Both the position numbers and the translations under genes were made by a program. The notes under the pieces were generated by a model. It ran no database searches. It saw only the letters and a program-made list of their open reading frames with translations, and was not told where the DNA came from. This document shows, one piece after another, positions 26,493 to 35,542 of a stretch of 64,000 bases of DNA (the first letter of the stretch is position 1; the number at the start of each line of letters is the position of its first letter). Source of the stretch: Microbacterium ureisolvens (GTDB lineage: Bacteria > Actinomycetota > Actinomycetes > Actinomycetales > Microbacteriaceae); contig NZ_JADIJE010000004.1 in the NCBI RefSeq assembly GCF_015278315.1, positions 62,001 to 126,000 on the forward strand, written 5' to 3'.

Positions 26493-26576
26493 CGGATGCG
26501 CACCTGCGAGCCGGCGGAGCGCCTCACCACGCGAGATCGTAATGTGACGCATCCGATCCGGCCGGGATCCGGCTTC

Positions 26577-27848
26577 TCAGCCGATCGCGGCCAGCCAGCC
26601 ATGAGCGGATGCCTCCCATTTGGCGTACGCATCGGGATAGGCCGAGATCTGCACGGCTTGGGCGGCCTGCGTGAAGCTCATGCCCTCCCAGCCGGGGATG
26701 TCGAGGAGTCCCCGCGTGCGCGACCCGTTCGGGTCGCCGGGACCGCCGTAGAAGACGCGGGTGGAGCGCGCCGCGTCCTGCACCTCCGCCTCGGTGCCCC
26801 AGCCGTGGCTGGGGCGCTGCTGGAACAGGCCGAGCGAGTCGCGATCGCCCCACGAGAGGTTGCGGAGCGAGGACTCCTGCATCGCGGTGCCGAGCGCGAT
26901 CGCGATGCCGTGGTTCGACACGCCGAGCTCCCGCCCGATGCGCACGATCAGCTGCGCGTTCGCCGCCTGCTCCGACGTCAGCCCGGGGATCGCCGAGCCC
27001 GCGGCCGGGATCTTGAGTGTCTGGCCGGGGTAGATGATCGACGACCAGCCGAGCCCGTTGGCCGAGAGCACCGCGTTGGTGGTGACGCCGTATCGCTTGG
27101 CGATGCCGCTGACGGTGTCGCCGGCGCCGACAGTGTGCGTGCCGGCTGAGGCGTTCGGCGCGGGAGCGGGTGCCGGCGCCGGGGCGGGTGCTGGCGCCGG
27201 AGCTGCCGCCGCGGGGGCCGCCGCTCCCGGAATCCTGATGGTCTGGCCGGGGTAGATGATCGACGACCAGCCGAGCCCGTTGGCGGAGAGCACGGCGTTG
27301 GTCGTCACACCGTGACGCTTCGCGATCGCGCTGACCGTGTCGCCACGCTGGACGGTGTAGGTGCCGGTGGCCGGCGCGGGGGCGGGCGCTGCGGGAGCGG
27401 GAGCGGCCGCGCCAGCGGCCGCCAGCTTCAGCACCTGGCCCGGATAGATCGTCGATGACCACCCGAGTCCGTTGAGCGCCAGCACGTCGGCGGTGCGCAG
27501 TCCGAAGCGCGCGGCGATGCGGCTCACGGTGTCGCCCCGCTGCACCGTATACGTGGCGGGCGCGGTGGACGTCATCACCCGCGAAACAGCCGGTGCCGCG
27601 CCGACCGGTGCCGCGGGGACGGATGCCGCGGCCGCGGGCGCCGCCGTCACCGAAGGCGTTGCGGCGGCCAGGCGGAGCGCGCTCGGCATCTGTCGCGTGG
27701 TGGCCTCGCCGGGCGCCGCTTGCGCGGGAACCGCAGTGAGACTCAGCGCGATGGATCCCACGAGGGCTGCGGGCACCCCCGCGCGGAGCGTCCGCGACGG
27801 CAAGATGCCCTGGTCGGCGTGATCACCGGTACTCCGAAGTGGTCGCAC
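26577..27848 (-). CDS. Secreted LysM cell-wall protein with lysozyme-like C-terminal domain
   Basis: A 423-residue exported protein: signal peptide (VPAALVGSIALSLTAVPAQAA), three LysM domains that bind peptidoglycan (about 95–140, 155–200 and 220–265) joined by Ala/Pro linkers, and a C-terminal domain with AMQESSLRNLSWGDRDSLG and LFQQRPSHGWG. That domain resembles transglycosylase-like regions; the glutamate in QESS is a possible catalytic residue. LysM 2 and 3 are almost identical at protein and DNA level, so one probably arose by recent duplication. It may remodel the wall near the PknL sensor. Confidence 0.85.
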   Translation of the reverse strand: MRPLRSTGDHADQGILPSRTLRAGVPAALVGSIALSLTAVPAQAAPGEATTRQMPSALRLAAATPSVTAAPAAAASVPAAPVGAAPAVSRVMTSTAPATYTVQRGDTVSRIAARFGLRTADVLALNGLGWSSTIYPGQVLKLAAAGAAAPAPAAPAPAPATGTYTVQRGDTVSAIAKRHGVTTNAVLSANGLGWSSIIYPGQTIRIPGAAAPAAAAPAPAPAPAPAPAPAPNASAGTHTVGAGDTVSGIAKRYGVTTNAVLSANGLGWSSIIYPGQTLKIPAAGSAIPGLTSEQAANAQLIVRIGRELGVSNHGIAIALGTAMQESSLRNLSWGDRDSLGLFQQRPSHGWGTEAEVQDAARSTRVFYGGPGDPNGSRTRGLLDIPGWEGMSFTQAAQAVQISAYPDAYAKWEASAHGWLAAIG

Positions 27849-27876
27849 GAGTTTCCCCCCTCAGTCGACTCCGAAA

Positions 27877-27905
27877 ACCGTGTCACGGATGTCTATTGGT
27901 GTCAA
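27877..27905 (-). promoter_or_regulatory. Promoter of the LysM gene
   Basis: A perfect -35 TTGACA (27900–27905, minus strand) with a 17-nt spacer to CACGGT. The -10 is weak. The ribosome site GAGGGGGGAA precedes GTG 27848. Confidence 0.4.
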
Positions 27906-27991
27906 CGGGTGTAAAAGGACGTGCATCCTGTGACTGATGTGGCTGGAGTCGGGTGGACTCGCGATGGGTGGGATCTGAGATAGTTGCTTTC

Positions 27992-28342
27992 GTGACCTCT
28001 GACGACGCTTCGCGCTTCGAGACCGATTGGCTCACTCTCCCCGATCTGGTGGAGGTGCTCGGCGAGCCGCTCGGCCGCGTGCGACGGCTTCTGGACGACT
28101 TCCACCTCGTCGGTTCGCGCCGCGACGGCGCCCTGAAGGTGCCGTCGGTGTTCATCGTCGACGGACACCCGCTGCCCTCGCTGCGGGGCACCGTGTTCGC
28201 GCTCCACGACGCCGGCTTCTCCGACGACGAGGCGATCGATTGGCTCCTGGCCCCGGACGACACCATCGGCGTCTCGCCGATCGAGGCACTACTCGCCGGG
28301 CGCAAGAGCGAGGTGCGCCGGGTCGCTCGTACGCTCGCCTGA
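27992..28342 (+). CDS. DNA-binding protein, Rv2175c family
   Basis: A 116-residue protein with a winged-helix part (LTLPDLVEVLGEPLGRVRRLLDDFHLVGSRRDG) and the C-terminal region seen in mycobacterial Rv2175c, the DNA-binding substrate of PknL. It is divergent from the LysM gene and 1.5 kb from pknL, keeping the Rv2175c–pknL link. GTG 27992 is used because the domain starts directly after it; no ribosome site is seen, so the transcript may be leaderless. Target DNA is unknown. Confidence 0.85.
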   Translation: MTSDDASRFETDWLTLPDLVEVLGEPLGRVRRLLDDFHLVGSRRDGALKVPSVFIVDGHPLPSLRGTVFALHDAGFSDDEAIDWLLAPDDTIGVSPIEALLAGRKSEVRRVARTLA

Positions 28343-28425
28343 CCCTTCGGCAGTCTCAGGGGCCGGGGCGGGCTCAGGGACCGGGCGGGCTAAGGGCTCG
28401 AAACGGGTTCCGGAGCGGGGCCGCG

Positions 28426-29520
28426 TCAGGTGGTGCGCACGGTCGCGGCGCGCGCGAGATCGCGCAACTCGCTCACCGCGGCATTGCCCAGTCGCGCGCC
28501 CGAGAGCGCGCGATCGGCCTCCCGCGCGTAGTCGGCGATGAGGCGCTCCACGCGCTCGAGGGCGCCGGAGTCGACGATCGTCTGCTGCAGCGACGCGATC
28601 TGCGCGGCATCGAGCGTCGGATCCCCGACGAGCTCGTCGACGATCCGGCGCGCGTTCGGCGCCAGCGCCTCGCGCGCGTACGCGATGAGCACCGTGCGCT
28701 TGCCTTCGCGCAGGTCGTCGCCCGACGGCTTGCCGGTCGCCGCCTCGTCGCCGAACACGCCCAGCACGTCGTCGCGCAGCTGGAACGCCATGCCGACCGG
28801 GTGACCGAACGCGGCCAGCGCGGCCGCCTGCGCGGCATCCGCTCCCGCCAGCGCCGCACCGATCGCGAGCGGCTGCTGGATGCTGTAGCGCGCCGACTTG
28901 AACGACGCCACGCGCAGCGCCCGCTCGGCGTGACGGTCGTCGGGCTCGGTGACGAACGCGGACTCCTCGGCGACGTCGAGGAACTGCCCGAGCGTCACCT
29001 CGCGACGCATCAGTGCGTACTGCCGGCGCGCCGCAGCCGCCCGCTCAGGGGATGTCTCGGCGAGGCCCTCTTCGAGGAGGTCGTCGCTCCACGCCACGAG
29101 GAGGTCGCCCAGCAGGATCGCGCTCGATCTGCCGAAGGCGTCGGCGTCGCCGAACCAGCCCGCCCCACGGTGCTCCGCCTCGAGCGCCCGATGGGCGGCC
29201 GGCCGGCCGCGACGGGTGTCGGAATTGTCGATGAGATCGTCGTGGACGAGCGCGGCCGCGTGGAAGACCTCGAGCGCGGCGGCGGCGGCGATGACCGGAG
29301 CGGGCGGCGAGCCGGCAGGCCCCGCGGCTTCCTCCACAGCCCTCCACCCCGCGATGCAGAAGCGGCCCCGAAGGCGCTTTCCGCCGGTGACGGCATCCGC
29401 CGCGGCCGAGATGAAGCGGGCGGCCTCGGGGCCGGCATCCGTCACCGTCTCCTGCTGAGCCGAGACGAACATGTCCACTCGCTGGGAAATGGCTTCGATC
29501 GGCTCTGCGGCGGGTGACAC
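28426..29520 (-). CDS. idsA: Polyprenyl diphosphate synthase (GGPP synthase-like, IdsA)
   Basis: A 364-residue trans-prenyltransferase that condenses isopentenyl diphosphate with allylic diphosphates to make C15–C20 precursors for carotenoids, menaquinone or other isoprenoids. The first aspartate-rich motif is DDLIDNSDTRRG. The second is degenerate as RDDVLGVFGD, as in IdsA2-type enzymes. Chain length cannot be set from sequence. The GTG start lies 6 nt after TAGGCT. The same neighbourhood (idsA2 near Rv2175c and pknL) is known in mycobacteria. Confidence 0.92.
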   Translation of the reverse strand: MSPAAEPIEAISQRVDMFVSAQQETVTDAGPEAARFISAAADAVTGGKRLRGRFCIAGWRAVEEAAGPAGSPPAPVIAAAAALEVFHAAALVHDDLIDNSDTRRGRPAAHRALEAEHRGAGWFGDADAFGRSSAILLGDLLVAWSDDLLEEGLAETSPERAAAARRQYALMRREVTLGQFLDVAEESAFVTEPDDRHAERALRVASFKSARYSIQQPLAIGAALAGADAAQAAALAAFGHPVGMAFQLRDDVLGVFGDEAATGKPSGDDLREGKRTVLIAYAREALAPNARRIVDELVGDPTLDAAQIASLQQTIVDSGALERVERLIADYAREADRALSGARLGNAAVSELRDLARAATVRTT

Positions 29521-29526
29521 GGGCCT

Positions 29527-29532
29527 AGCCTA
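29527..29532 (-). promoter_or_regulatory. -10 box of idsA (leaderless)
   Basis: TAGGCT on the minus strand, 6 nt before GTG 29520. Confidence 0.55.
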
Positions 29533-29549
29533 GTGAGGAACGGCACGCG

Positions 29550-29555
29550 TACAAT
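29550..29555 (+). promoter_or_regulatory. -10 box of the DUF3040 gene
   Basis: TACAAT, with a leader of about 22 nt containing GAGGGGGA before ATG 29584. Confidence 0.45.
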
Positions 29556-29583
29556 CGAGCCACCGAAGTACAGAGGGGGATGC

Positions 29584-29949
29584 ATGCCACTCTCCGAACA
29601 GGAGCAGCGCCTGCTGGACGAGATGGAGCGCCATCTCATGCGCAACGACGCGGATGTCGTCAGCGCGCCCCGCGATGGACGCACTCTGAGTTATCGCAAC
29701 ATCGTCTACGGCACGATCCTCGTGCTGCTGGGTCTGGGCGGCCTCATCGTGGGCGTCTCGATCCCGCAGGTGATCATCGGCGTGATCGGGTTCGTGGTGA
29801 TGCTCGGCGGGGTGCTCCTCGCCGTCACACCGGGACGCGGACCGGGCAAGGTGCGCGTCGAACCGGATCGCCCCTCGAAACAGACCAACGGCTCGTCGTT
29901 CATGGATCGCATGAACGACCGCTGGGACAAGCGGCAGGAGGAGCGCTGA
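29584..29949 (+). CDS. DUF3040 membrane protein
   Basis: A 121-residue protein that starts MPLSEQEQRLLDEMERHL, the hallmark of DUF3040. Two membrane helices follow (about 40–60 and 63–82) and then a charged tail. Relatives such as mycobacterial Rv2169c sit just before the mraZ–rsmH cluster, as here. Function is unknown; the position suggests a link to envelope growth. The ATG has a strong ribosome site, and a textbook terminator follows. Confidence 0.88.
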   Translation: MPLSEQEQRLLDEMERHLMRNDADVVSAPRDGRTLSYRNIVYGTILVLLGLGGLIVGVSIPQVIIGVIGFVVMLGGVLLAVTPGRGPGKVRVEPDRPSKQTNGSSFMDRMNDRWDKRQEER

Positions 29950-29977
29950 GCGTCCCCGCCGACTGAACCGGCACGAG

Positions 29978-30007
29978 AAGCACCGACCTTCGGGTCGGTG
30001 CTTTTTT
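29978..30007 (+). terminator. Intrinsic terminator before the dcw cluster
   Basis: An 11-bp stem with a TTCG tetraloop (arms from 29978 and up to 30003) is followed directly by a T run. It isolates mraZ from the DUF3040 gene. Confidence 0.93.
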
Positions 30008-30080
30008 GTTGCCCGCGCAACGTCTGTACCAGGCCTGAAAGGGGGTGCGGGGGAGAGACAGATCACGAATTGATAGCGAA

Positions 30081-30106
30081 GTGGAGGGAAGTGGAGTAAA
30101 GTGGCG
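30081..30106 (+). promoter_or_regulatory. MraZ operator: three direct GTGGNG repeats at 10-bp spacing
   Basis: GTGGAG (30081–30086), GTGGAG (30091–30096) and GTGGCG (30101–30106) repeat exactly every 10 bp, which is the form of known MraZ boxes. TAAAGT (30097–30102), a candidate -10 box, lies inside the array, so MraZ binding would block transcription of the cluster. Confidence 0.85.
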
Positions 30107-30146
30107 TGCAACCCGGGGGGCCGGACGAAGGGGGTGTGATGTACCG

Positions 30147-30578
30147 ATGCTTTTGGGCACGCACACACCCAAGCTCGATGACAAAGGACGCGTCATCCTC
30201 CCGGCGAAGTTCCGCGACGACCTGGGTGGGGGTGTCGTCGTGACGCGCGGACAGGACCGCTGCCTGTACGTGTTCAGCGAGAAGGAGTTCGAACGGGTGC
30301 ACGACCGCATCCGAGAGGCGCCGCTGGCGAACAAGCAGGCGCGCGACTTCCTGCGCATGTTCCTCTCGGGTGCCAGTGCCGAGAAACCCGACAGTCAGAA
30401 CCGCATCACGATCCCCCCTCCGCTGCGCGCATACGCCGGCCTGGAGCGAGACCTCGTCGTCACCGGCGTGGGCGCTCATGCCGAGATCTGGGACGCCGCT
30501 GCGTGGAACGCCTACGCAGAGGCCAACGAAGAGACTTACGCCGAGCTGGAGCAGGAGGTGATTCCGGGCCTGTTCTGA
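30147..30578 (+). CDS. mraZ: Transcriptional regulator MraZ
   Basis: A 143-residue protein with two AbrB/SpoVT-like half-domains, each with the DxKGR-type core ([17 protein letters not shown] and [18 protein letters not shown]). It forms a ring and represses its own dcw operon through the three repeats at 30081–30106. ATG 30147 gives the standard start [15 protein letters not shown]. It is the first gene of the division and cell-wall cluster. Confidence 0.96.
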   Translation: MLLGTHTPKLDDKGRVILPAKFRDDLGGGVVVTRGQDRCLYVFSEKEFERVHDRIREAPLANKQARDFLRMFLSGASAEKPDSQNRITIPPPLRAYAGLERDLVVTGVGAHAEIWDAAAWNAYAEANEETYAELEQEVIPGLF

Positions 30579-30587
30579 GGCTCGTCG

Positions 30588-30670
30588 CCTGGATCCCGAC
30601 TCCCAGCCGCTCCCGCCCTGTCGCCACTTCCCCGGTGACAGGTCAGAGCGGATGGGGATCAGGGTCCAGG
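30588..30670 (+). other. Long imperfect hairpin in the mraZ–rsmH leader
   Basis: The 5' arm (30588–30625) pairs with the 3' arm (30634–30670) around an 8-nt loop. Most positions are Watson-Crick or G·U pairs, with inner stem CCTGTCGCC/GGTGACAGG. The hairpin fills most of the 120-nt spacer and ends 28 nt before rsmH. The many G·U pairs suggest function as RNA. Confidence 0.6.
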
Positions 30671-30698
30671 GGCCGAGGCCACAGCGGCCCCGTCGACC

Positions 30699-31652
30699 AT
30701 GAACCTGCGCGACATCCACACCCCGGTCATGCTGGAGCGCTGCATCCAGCTGCTCGCACCCGCCCTCGAGGGCGACGGCGCCGTCTTCGTCGACGCCACC
30801 CTCGGCATGGGCGGACACTCCGAGGCGTTCCTCGAGCGCTTCCCCAAGCTGAACCTGGTCGGCCTCGACCGCGACACCGACGCGCTGCGCATCGCGGGGG
30901 AGCGGCTGGCCCGCTTCGGCCACCGCGTGCACCTCGTGCACACCGTCTACGACGGCATCGCCGACGCCGTCGCCTCCGCGGGCTTCGCCGCGGCGGACGG
31001 CATCCTCTTCGATCTCGGCGTCTCGTCGCTGCAGCTCGACGTCGCCGATCGCGGTTTCGCCTACGCGCAGGATGCGCCGCTCGACATGCGGATGGACCAG
31101 TCCGCCGGCACGACCGCGGCCGAGATCCTCGCGACGTACGGGGAAGGCGATCTGCGCCGCATCTTCGAACGCTACGGCGAGGAGAAGCTCGCCGGCCGCT
31201 ACGCCCGCGCGATCATCGCCGCACGCGCCAAAGCGCCCATCGAGCGGTCCGGTCGTCTGGTCGAGATCCTGCAGGCCGCGACGCCGGCGGCGGTGCAGCG
31301 CACGGGGCATCCCGCCAAGCGGGTGTTCCAGGCGCTGCGGATCGAGGTCAACCGCGAGCTGTCGGTGCTGGAGCGCGCGGTGCCGTCGGCCCTCGGCATC
31401 CTGCCCGTCGGCGGCCGCATCGTCGTCCTCTCCTACCAGTCCCTCGAGGACCGCCTGATCAAGCGCGCCTTCGCGGAGGCCTCCACCTCGACGGCGCCTC
31501 CCGGGCTGCCGGTGGAGCTGCCCGAGCACGCCCCGAAGTTCAGACTGCTCGTCAAAGGTGCCGAGCTCGCCACCGAAGAGGAGCGCGCGGTCAACCCGCG
31601 TGCCACGCCGGTCCGCCTCCGGGCGGCTGAGCGAGTGAAGGACGACGCATGA
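30699..31652 (+). CDS. rsmH: 16S rRNA (cytosine-1402-N4) methyltransferase
   Basis: A 317-residue SAM-dependent enzyme that methylates C1402 in the decoding centre of 16S rRNA. The SAM-binding motif [16 protein letters not shown] (near residue 30), [11 protein letters not shown] and the C-terminal signature [14 protein letters not shown] are present. ATG 30699 gives [14 protein letters not shown], the usual family start. It overlaps the ftsL-like gene by 4 nt (ATGA). Confidence 0.96.
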   Translation: MNLRDIHTPVMLERCIQLLAPALEGDGAVFVDATLGMGGHSEAFLERFPKLNLVGLDRDTDALRIAGERLARFGHRVHLVHTVYDGIADAVASAGFAAADGILFDLGVSSLQLDVADRGFAYAQDAPLDMRMDQSAGTTAAEILATYGEGDLRRIFERYGEEKLAGRYARAIIAARAKAPIERSGRLVEILQAATPAAVQRTGHPAKRVFQALRIEVNRELSVLERAVPSALGILPVGGRIVVLSYQSLEDRLIKRAFAEASTSTAPPGLPVELPEHAPKFRLLVKGAELATEEERAVNPRATPVRLRAAERVKDDA

Positions 31653-32251
31653 GCACCATCGCCCACCCCACGACAGCCGCTCGACTCTCGGGAGCAGCCG
31701 CGCCGTATCGATCGGATGCCGCACGCCGGCGCCTGCGGGTCGTCGAGGCCCCCGCCCGCCGACGCCGGCCGAAGCTGTTCTACGGCGTGGTCGCGGTGCT
31801 CGGCGCCTTCCTCATCGCGGCGGCCCAGATGTCGCTGTCGATCATGACCACGCAGGGCACGTACGAGCTCGCAGCGCTGACGAAGGAGCAGCGCGATCTC
31901 ACCTACGAGAAGCAGATCCTGTACGACGATGTCGCGGGCCTCAGCTCGCCGCAGTACCTCGCGGCGAACGCCGCCGCGCTCGGCATGGTCATCAACGAGG
32001 CGCCGAGCTACCTGCGCCTCAGCGACGGCGCGATCCTCGGTCCGTCGGAGGTGGCGATGGGATCGTCGTCAGTCGACGCGATCGGCCGCGGCGCCGTGCC
32101 CAACGCACTCATCACGGACACGCCGCTGGTGACCGCGCCCGACGCGACGATCGACGGCGTGCCCGTCGACGTCGCCGCTCCGGGCGACGCCGGGGTCGGC
32201 AACACTCCGCCGCCGATCACCGACGGACTGCCCACGCCGAGCACACACTGA
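31649..32251 (+). CDS. ftsL: FtsL-like divisome protein
   Basis: A 200-residue bitopic membrane protein: a basic cytoplasmic start ([19 protein letters not shown]), one membrane helix (about 47–67, [17 protein letters not shown]), then a short coiled coil ([24 protein letters not shown]) of the FtsL/DivIC type and a long Pro/Thr-rich tail. It should recruit or activate the FtsI–FtsW septal synthase. Sequence conservation is low, so the call rests on topology and on its position between rsmH and ftsI. Confidence 0.85.
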   Translation: MSTIAHPTTAARLSGAAAPYRSDAARRRLRVVEAPARRRRPKLFYGVVAVLGAFLIAAAQMSLSIMTTQGTYELAALTKEQRDLTYEKQILYDDVAGLSSPQYLAANAAALGMVINEAPSYLRLSDGAILGPSEVAMGSSSVDAIGRGAVPNALITDTPLVTAPDATIDGVPVDVAAPGDAGVGNTPPPITDGLPTPSTH

Positions 32252-32297
32252 GACGACACCGACGACGACGCCGAGCCGAGACGACACGAGACGCGAG

Positions 32298-34085
32298 ATG
32301 ACGACACGAAGCACGAGAAGCCCCCGCCGCCGCACCGTCGTGGCCCTCGCCGTCGTCCTCGCCGTGCTCGCCGGCTTCATCGTGAGGCTCGTCGACATCC
32401 AGGTGGTCAACGCCGACGACCACATCCAGGACTCCCTCAACACGGCCTTCGCCGGCAAGCAGACGCTCTATGGCACGCGCGGGGCGATCGTCGACGAGAA
32501 CGGGCAGACGCTGGCGGGCAGCATCCTTCGCTACGACTGCCAGCTCTCGCCCCTGCTCATCACGCAGATCGACGCGCAGGTGCTGGAGGGCGAATCCGAC
32601 GACCCCCTCTGGGCGGACGTATCGGACGATGTCGCCGCGATCACCGGACAGACGCCGGAGGAGGTGCGTGCCATCGTCGGCGACGCCCTCGCCGAGAACC
32701 CGGACTCGGAGTACGCCAAGCTCAAGAACGGCGTCTCGACGGAGCAGTTCCGCGCGCTGGCGGACCTCGGCGTGCCCTACATCACCTGCATCTCGCACCC
32801 CGCCCGCGCCTACCCGGACGGCGCGGTCGCGGGCAATCTCGTCGGCTTCCTCGGCAGTGACGGCACGCCGCAGGAGAGCCTCGAGCGGTCTCAGAACGAC
32901 TGCCTCGCGGCCACGAACGGTTCGCGCACCTACGAGAAGGGCAAAGACGGCGTCGTGATCCCGGGCACCGAGGTCGAGACCCCCGCCACGGACGGCGGCA
33001 CGCTGCAGCTGACGATCAACCGCGACCTGCAGTGGTACCTGCAGCAGCTCATCGCCGAGCAGACGCAGAACATGGCCGCGCAGCACGGCGCGGTCCTCGT
33101 ATACGAGGTGAAGACGGGCAAGGTGCGTGCCGCCGCCGAATACCCGACGGTGGACCCGAACAACGTCGACGCCACCGAGGTGGGGGATCGCACCAGTGAG
33201 ATCTTCCTCGGCACGTTCGAGCCCGGATCGACCTTCAAGGGCCTCACGGCCGCGACGGTGATCGACGCGGGCTGGCAGACGCCCGCCTCCACGGTCGTCG
33301 CCTCCAGCGAGGAGCACTTCGCCGACGGCGCCCGCGTGCGGGACTCGTTCAAGCACCCCGCGTACACCTATACGCTCACCGGCGTCCTCATCGATTCCTC
33401 GAACGCCGGCATCTCGAAGTTCAGCGAGAAGGTCGACAAGCAGACGCGCTACGACTACTTCCAGAAGTTCGGCATCGGGCAGGGCACCGGCTCGGGCTAC
33501 CCCGGTGAGGAGACGGGCCTCATCCACCCCGTCCAGGACTGGGGTGCGCAGACGACCCTCAACACGTCGTTCGGCCAGGGCGTCACCACGACGATGCCGG
33601 AGCTCGCGCGGGCGTACGCCACGATCGTCAACGGCGGAGTGCGGATGCCGCTGCAGATCATCGAATCCTGCACGAAGTCCGACGGCACCGTCGTCGAGCC
33701 CGAGCTCGCCGAACCCGAGCGCGTCCTCAGCGAGAGCACGTCGGCCGACATGCGCGAGATGCTCGAGAACGTCTTCCTCCAGGCGCCCTACGCCAAGACC
33801 GTCGCGATCCCGGGCTACCGCATCGGCGGCAAGACGGGAACCGGTGAGAAGGCGGACCTGGTGAACGGCGGCTACAAGGCCGGCGTCTACTACACGACGA
33901 TGGTCGGCTTCGCCCCGGCCGAGGACCCCGAGTACGTGGTGGTCGTCACCCTCGACGAGCCGACGAAGGTAACATCGTCTGCGGCCAACGCGACCGCGTT
34001 CCAGAAGGCCATGACCCAAGTCCTCAAGACGTATCGCGTCATGCCTTCCACGACGTCGCCGGAGCTGCTGCCCAAGTTCGGGTAG
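32298..34085 (+). CDS. ftsI: Septal penicillin-binding protein (class B transpeptidase)
   Basis: A 595-residue divisome transpeptidase that cross-links septal peptidoglycan. One N-terminal membrane anchor (VVALAVVLAVLAGFIVRLVDI), a pedestal domain, then the transpeptidase domain with the active Ser311 in STFK, the SSN motif and KTGTGE. The ATG at 32298 follows weak GAG-type spacing. The next gene is murF; murE, which usually lies between them, is absent. It acts with FtsW at 38152. Confidence 0.95.
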   Translation: MTTRSTRSPRRRTVVALAVVLAVLAGFIVRLVDIQVVNADDHIQDSLNTAFAGKQTLYGTRGAIVDENGQTLAGSILRYDCQLSPLLITQIDAQVLEGESDDPLWADVSDDVAAITGQTPEEVRAIVGDALAENPDSEYAKLKNGVSTEQFRALADLGVPYITCISHPARAYPDGAVAGNLVGFLGSDGTPQESLERSQNDCLAATNGSRTYEKGKDGVVIPGTEVETPATDGGTLQLTINRDLQWYLQQLIAEQTQNMAAQHGAVLVYEVKTGKVRAAAEYPTVDPNNVDATEVGDRTSEIFLGTFEPGSTFKGLTAATVIDAGWQTPASTVVASSEEHFADGARVRDSFKHPAYTYTLTGVLIDSSNAGISKFSEKVDKQTRYDYFQKFGIGQGTGSGYPGEETGLIHPVQDWGAQTTLNTSFGQGVTTTMPELARAYATIVNGGVRMPLQIIESCTKSDGTVVEPELAEPERVLSESTSADMREMLENVFLQAPYAKTVAIPGYRIGGKTGTGEKADLVNGGYKAGVYYTTMVGFAPAEDPEYVVVVTLDEPTKVTSSAANATAFQKAMTQVLKTYRVMPSTTSPELLPKFG

Positions 34086-34111
34086 TGTCCCGAGCTTCCG
34101 GAGTTCCCCAC

Positions 34112-35542
34112 ATGATCGCGCTCAGTATCGCCCAGATCGCCCGTGCCGTCGGGGGCGAGGTGCACCTCGCCGACGGCGACACGCCCGACACCCTCATCGA
34201 CGGGACGGTCGACACCGACTCCCGTCTCATCGAGCCGGGCGGCGTCTTCGTCGCCAAGCCAGGCGAGGAGACCGACGGGCACCTCTTCGTCGACGCCGCC
34301 GTCGAGAAGGGCGCGGCTCTGGCGCTCGTCGAGCACGTGGTCGACACGCCGCGTGCGGCATCCGTCACCCAGATCGTCGTGCCCGATGTCGTGACGGCCA
34401 TCGCGGACCTCGCGCGCGAGGTCGTCGGCCGCGTGCGCGACGAGAGCGGCGACCTGCGCGTGGTCGGCATCACGGGATCGAACGGCAAGACGACCACGAA
34501 GAATCTGCTGGCGCGGATCCTCGAGGGTGAGGGTGAGACAGTCTCGCCGAAGGCGTCGTTCAACAACGAAGTCGGCGCACCGCTGACGATGCTGCGCGTC
34601 ACCGGGTCTACACGGTTCCTCGTGAGCGAGTTCGGCGCCAGCGCGCCGGGTGAGATCGCGCGCCTGGCGGGACTCGTCGACCCCGATGTCGGCGTCGTGC
34701 TGATGGTCGGCATGGCGCACGCCGGCGGTTTCGGCGGCATCGAGGCGACGTTCCACGCCAAGTCCGAGCTCGTGAAGGCACTGCACGAGGGCGGCGTCGC
34801 CGTCCTCAACGCCGACGACGCGCGCGTCGCCGCGATGGCGCCGATCGCCGCCGAGCGCGGCGCGAGCGTGCGATGGTTCGGCCGCGGCCCCGGCGCGACG
34901 GATGTGCGCGCCGACGATGTCGTGGTGACGGCATCCGGCACGTCCTTCCGCGTCACGGCCGACGGGGTGTCGCTGCCGCTGCGCCTGCGGGTGCTGGGCG
35001 AGCACCACGTGATGAACGCACTGGCGGCGATCACGGCCGCCACGACGCTCGGGGTCTCGCTCGCCGACGCCGTCGCCCGCCTGGAGACCGTCGAGATCGC
35101 CGAGCGCTGGCGCATGCAGCCCCTGGGATCGGACCGGGTGCGCATCATCAACGACGCGTACAACGCCAGCCCCGACTCCATGGCCGCGGCGCTGCGCACG
35201 CTGGCGCAGATCACCGGACCCGAGGAGCGCACCGTCGCGGTGCTCGGCGCGATGAGCGAGCTCGGAGAGCACGCCGAGGAGGAGCACGACCGCGTCGGCC
35301 TGCTCGCAGTGCGTCTGGGCATCCAGCGGATCGTCGTGGTCGGCGACGCCGCGCGGCGGATGTACCTCGAGGCGGTCGCACAGGGATCGTGGGACAACGA
35401 GGCCGTCTTCTTCTCGACCGCCGATGAGGCCTTCGACTACCTGCAGGGCGAGCTGCGCGACGGAGACCGAGTTCTGGTCAAGTCGTCGAACTCCGCGGGA
35501 CTCCGGTTCCTCGGCGATCGTCTGGGAGAATCGTTCTCGTGA
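34112..35542 (+). CDS. murF: UDP-MurNAc-tripeptide–D-Ala-D-Ala ligase
   Basis: A 476-residue Mur ligase that adds D-Ala-D-Ala to the UDP-MurNAc tripeptide. The ATP loop GSNGKTTTK and the MurF-specific SFNNEVGAPLTMLR and NDAYNASPDSMAAAL identify it as MurF rather than MurE. ATG 34112 is chosen over GTG 34085 for its GGAG ribosome site and family start. It overlaps mraY by 4 nt, so the two are translationally coupled. Confidence 0.95.
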   Translation: MIALSIAQIARAVGGEVHLADGDTPDTLIDGTVDTDSRLIEPGGVFVAKPGEETDGHLFVDAAVEKGAALALVEHVVDTPRAASVTQIVVPDVVTAIADLAREVVGRVRDESGDLRVVGITGSNGKTTTKNLLARILEGEGETVSPKASFNNEVGAPLTMLRVTGSTRFLVSEFGASAPGEIARLAGLVDPDVGVVLMVGMAHAGGFGGIEATFHAKSELVKALHEGGVAVLNADDARVAAMAPIAAERGASVRWFGRGPGATDVRADDVVVTASGTSFRVTADGVSLPLRLRVLGEHHVMNALAAITAATTLGVSLADAVARLETVEIAERWRMQPLGSDRVRIINDAYNASPDSMAAALRTLAQITGPEERTVAVLGAMSELGEHAEEEHDRVGLLAVRLGIQRIVVVGDAARRMYLEAVAQGSWDNEAVFFSTADEAFDYLQGELRDGDRVLVKSSNSAGLRFLGDRLGESFS

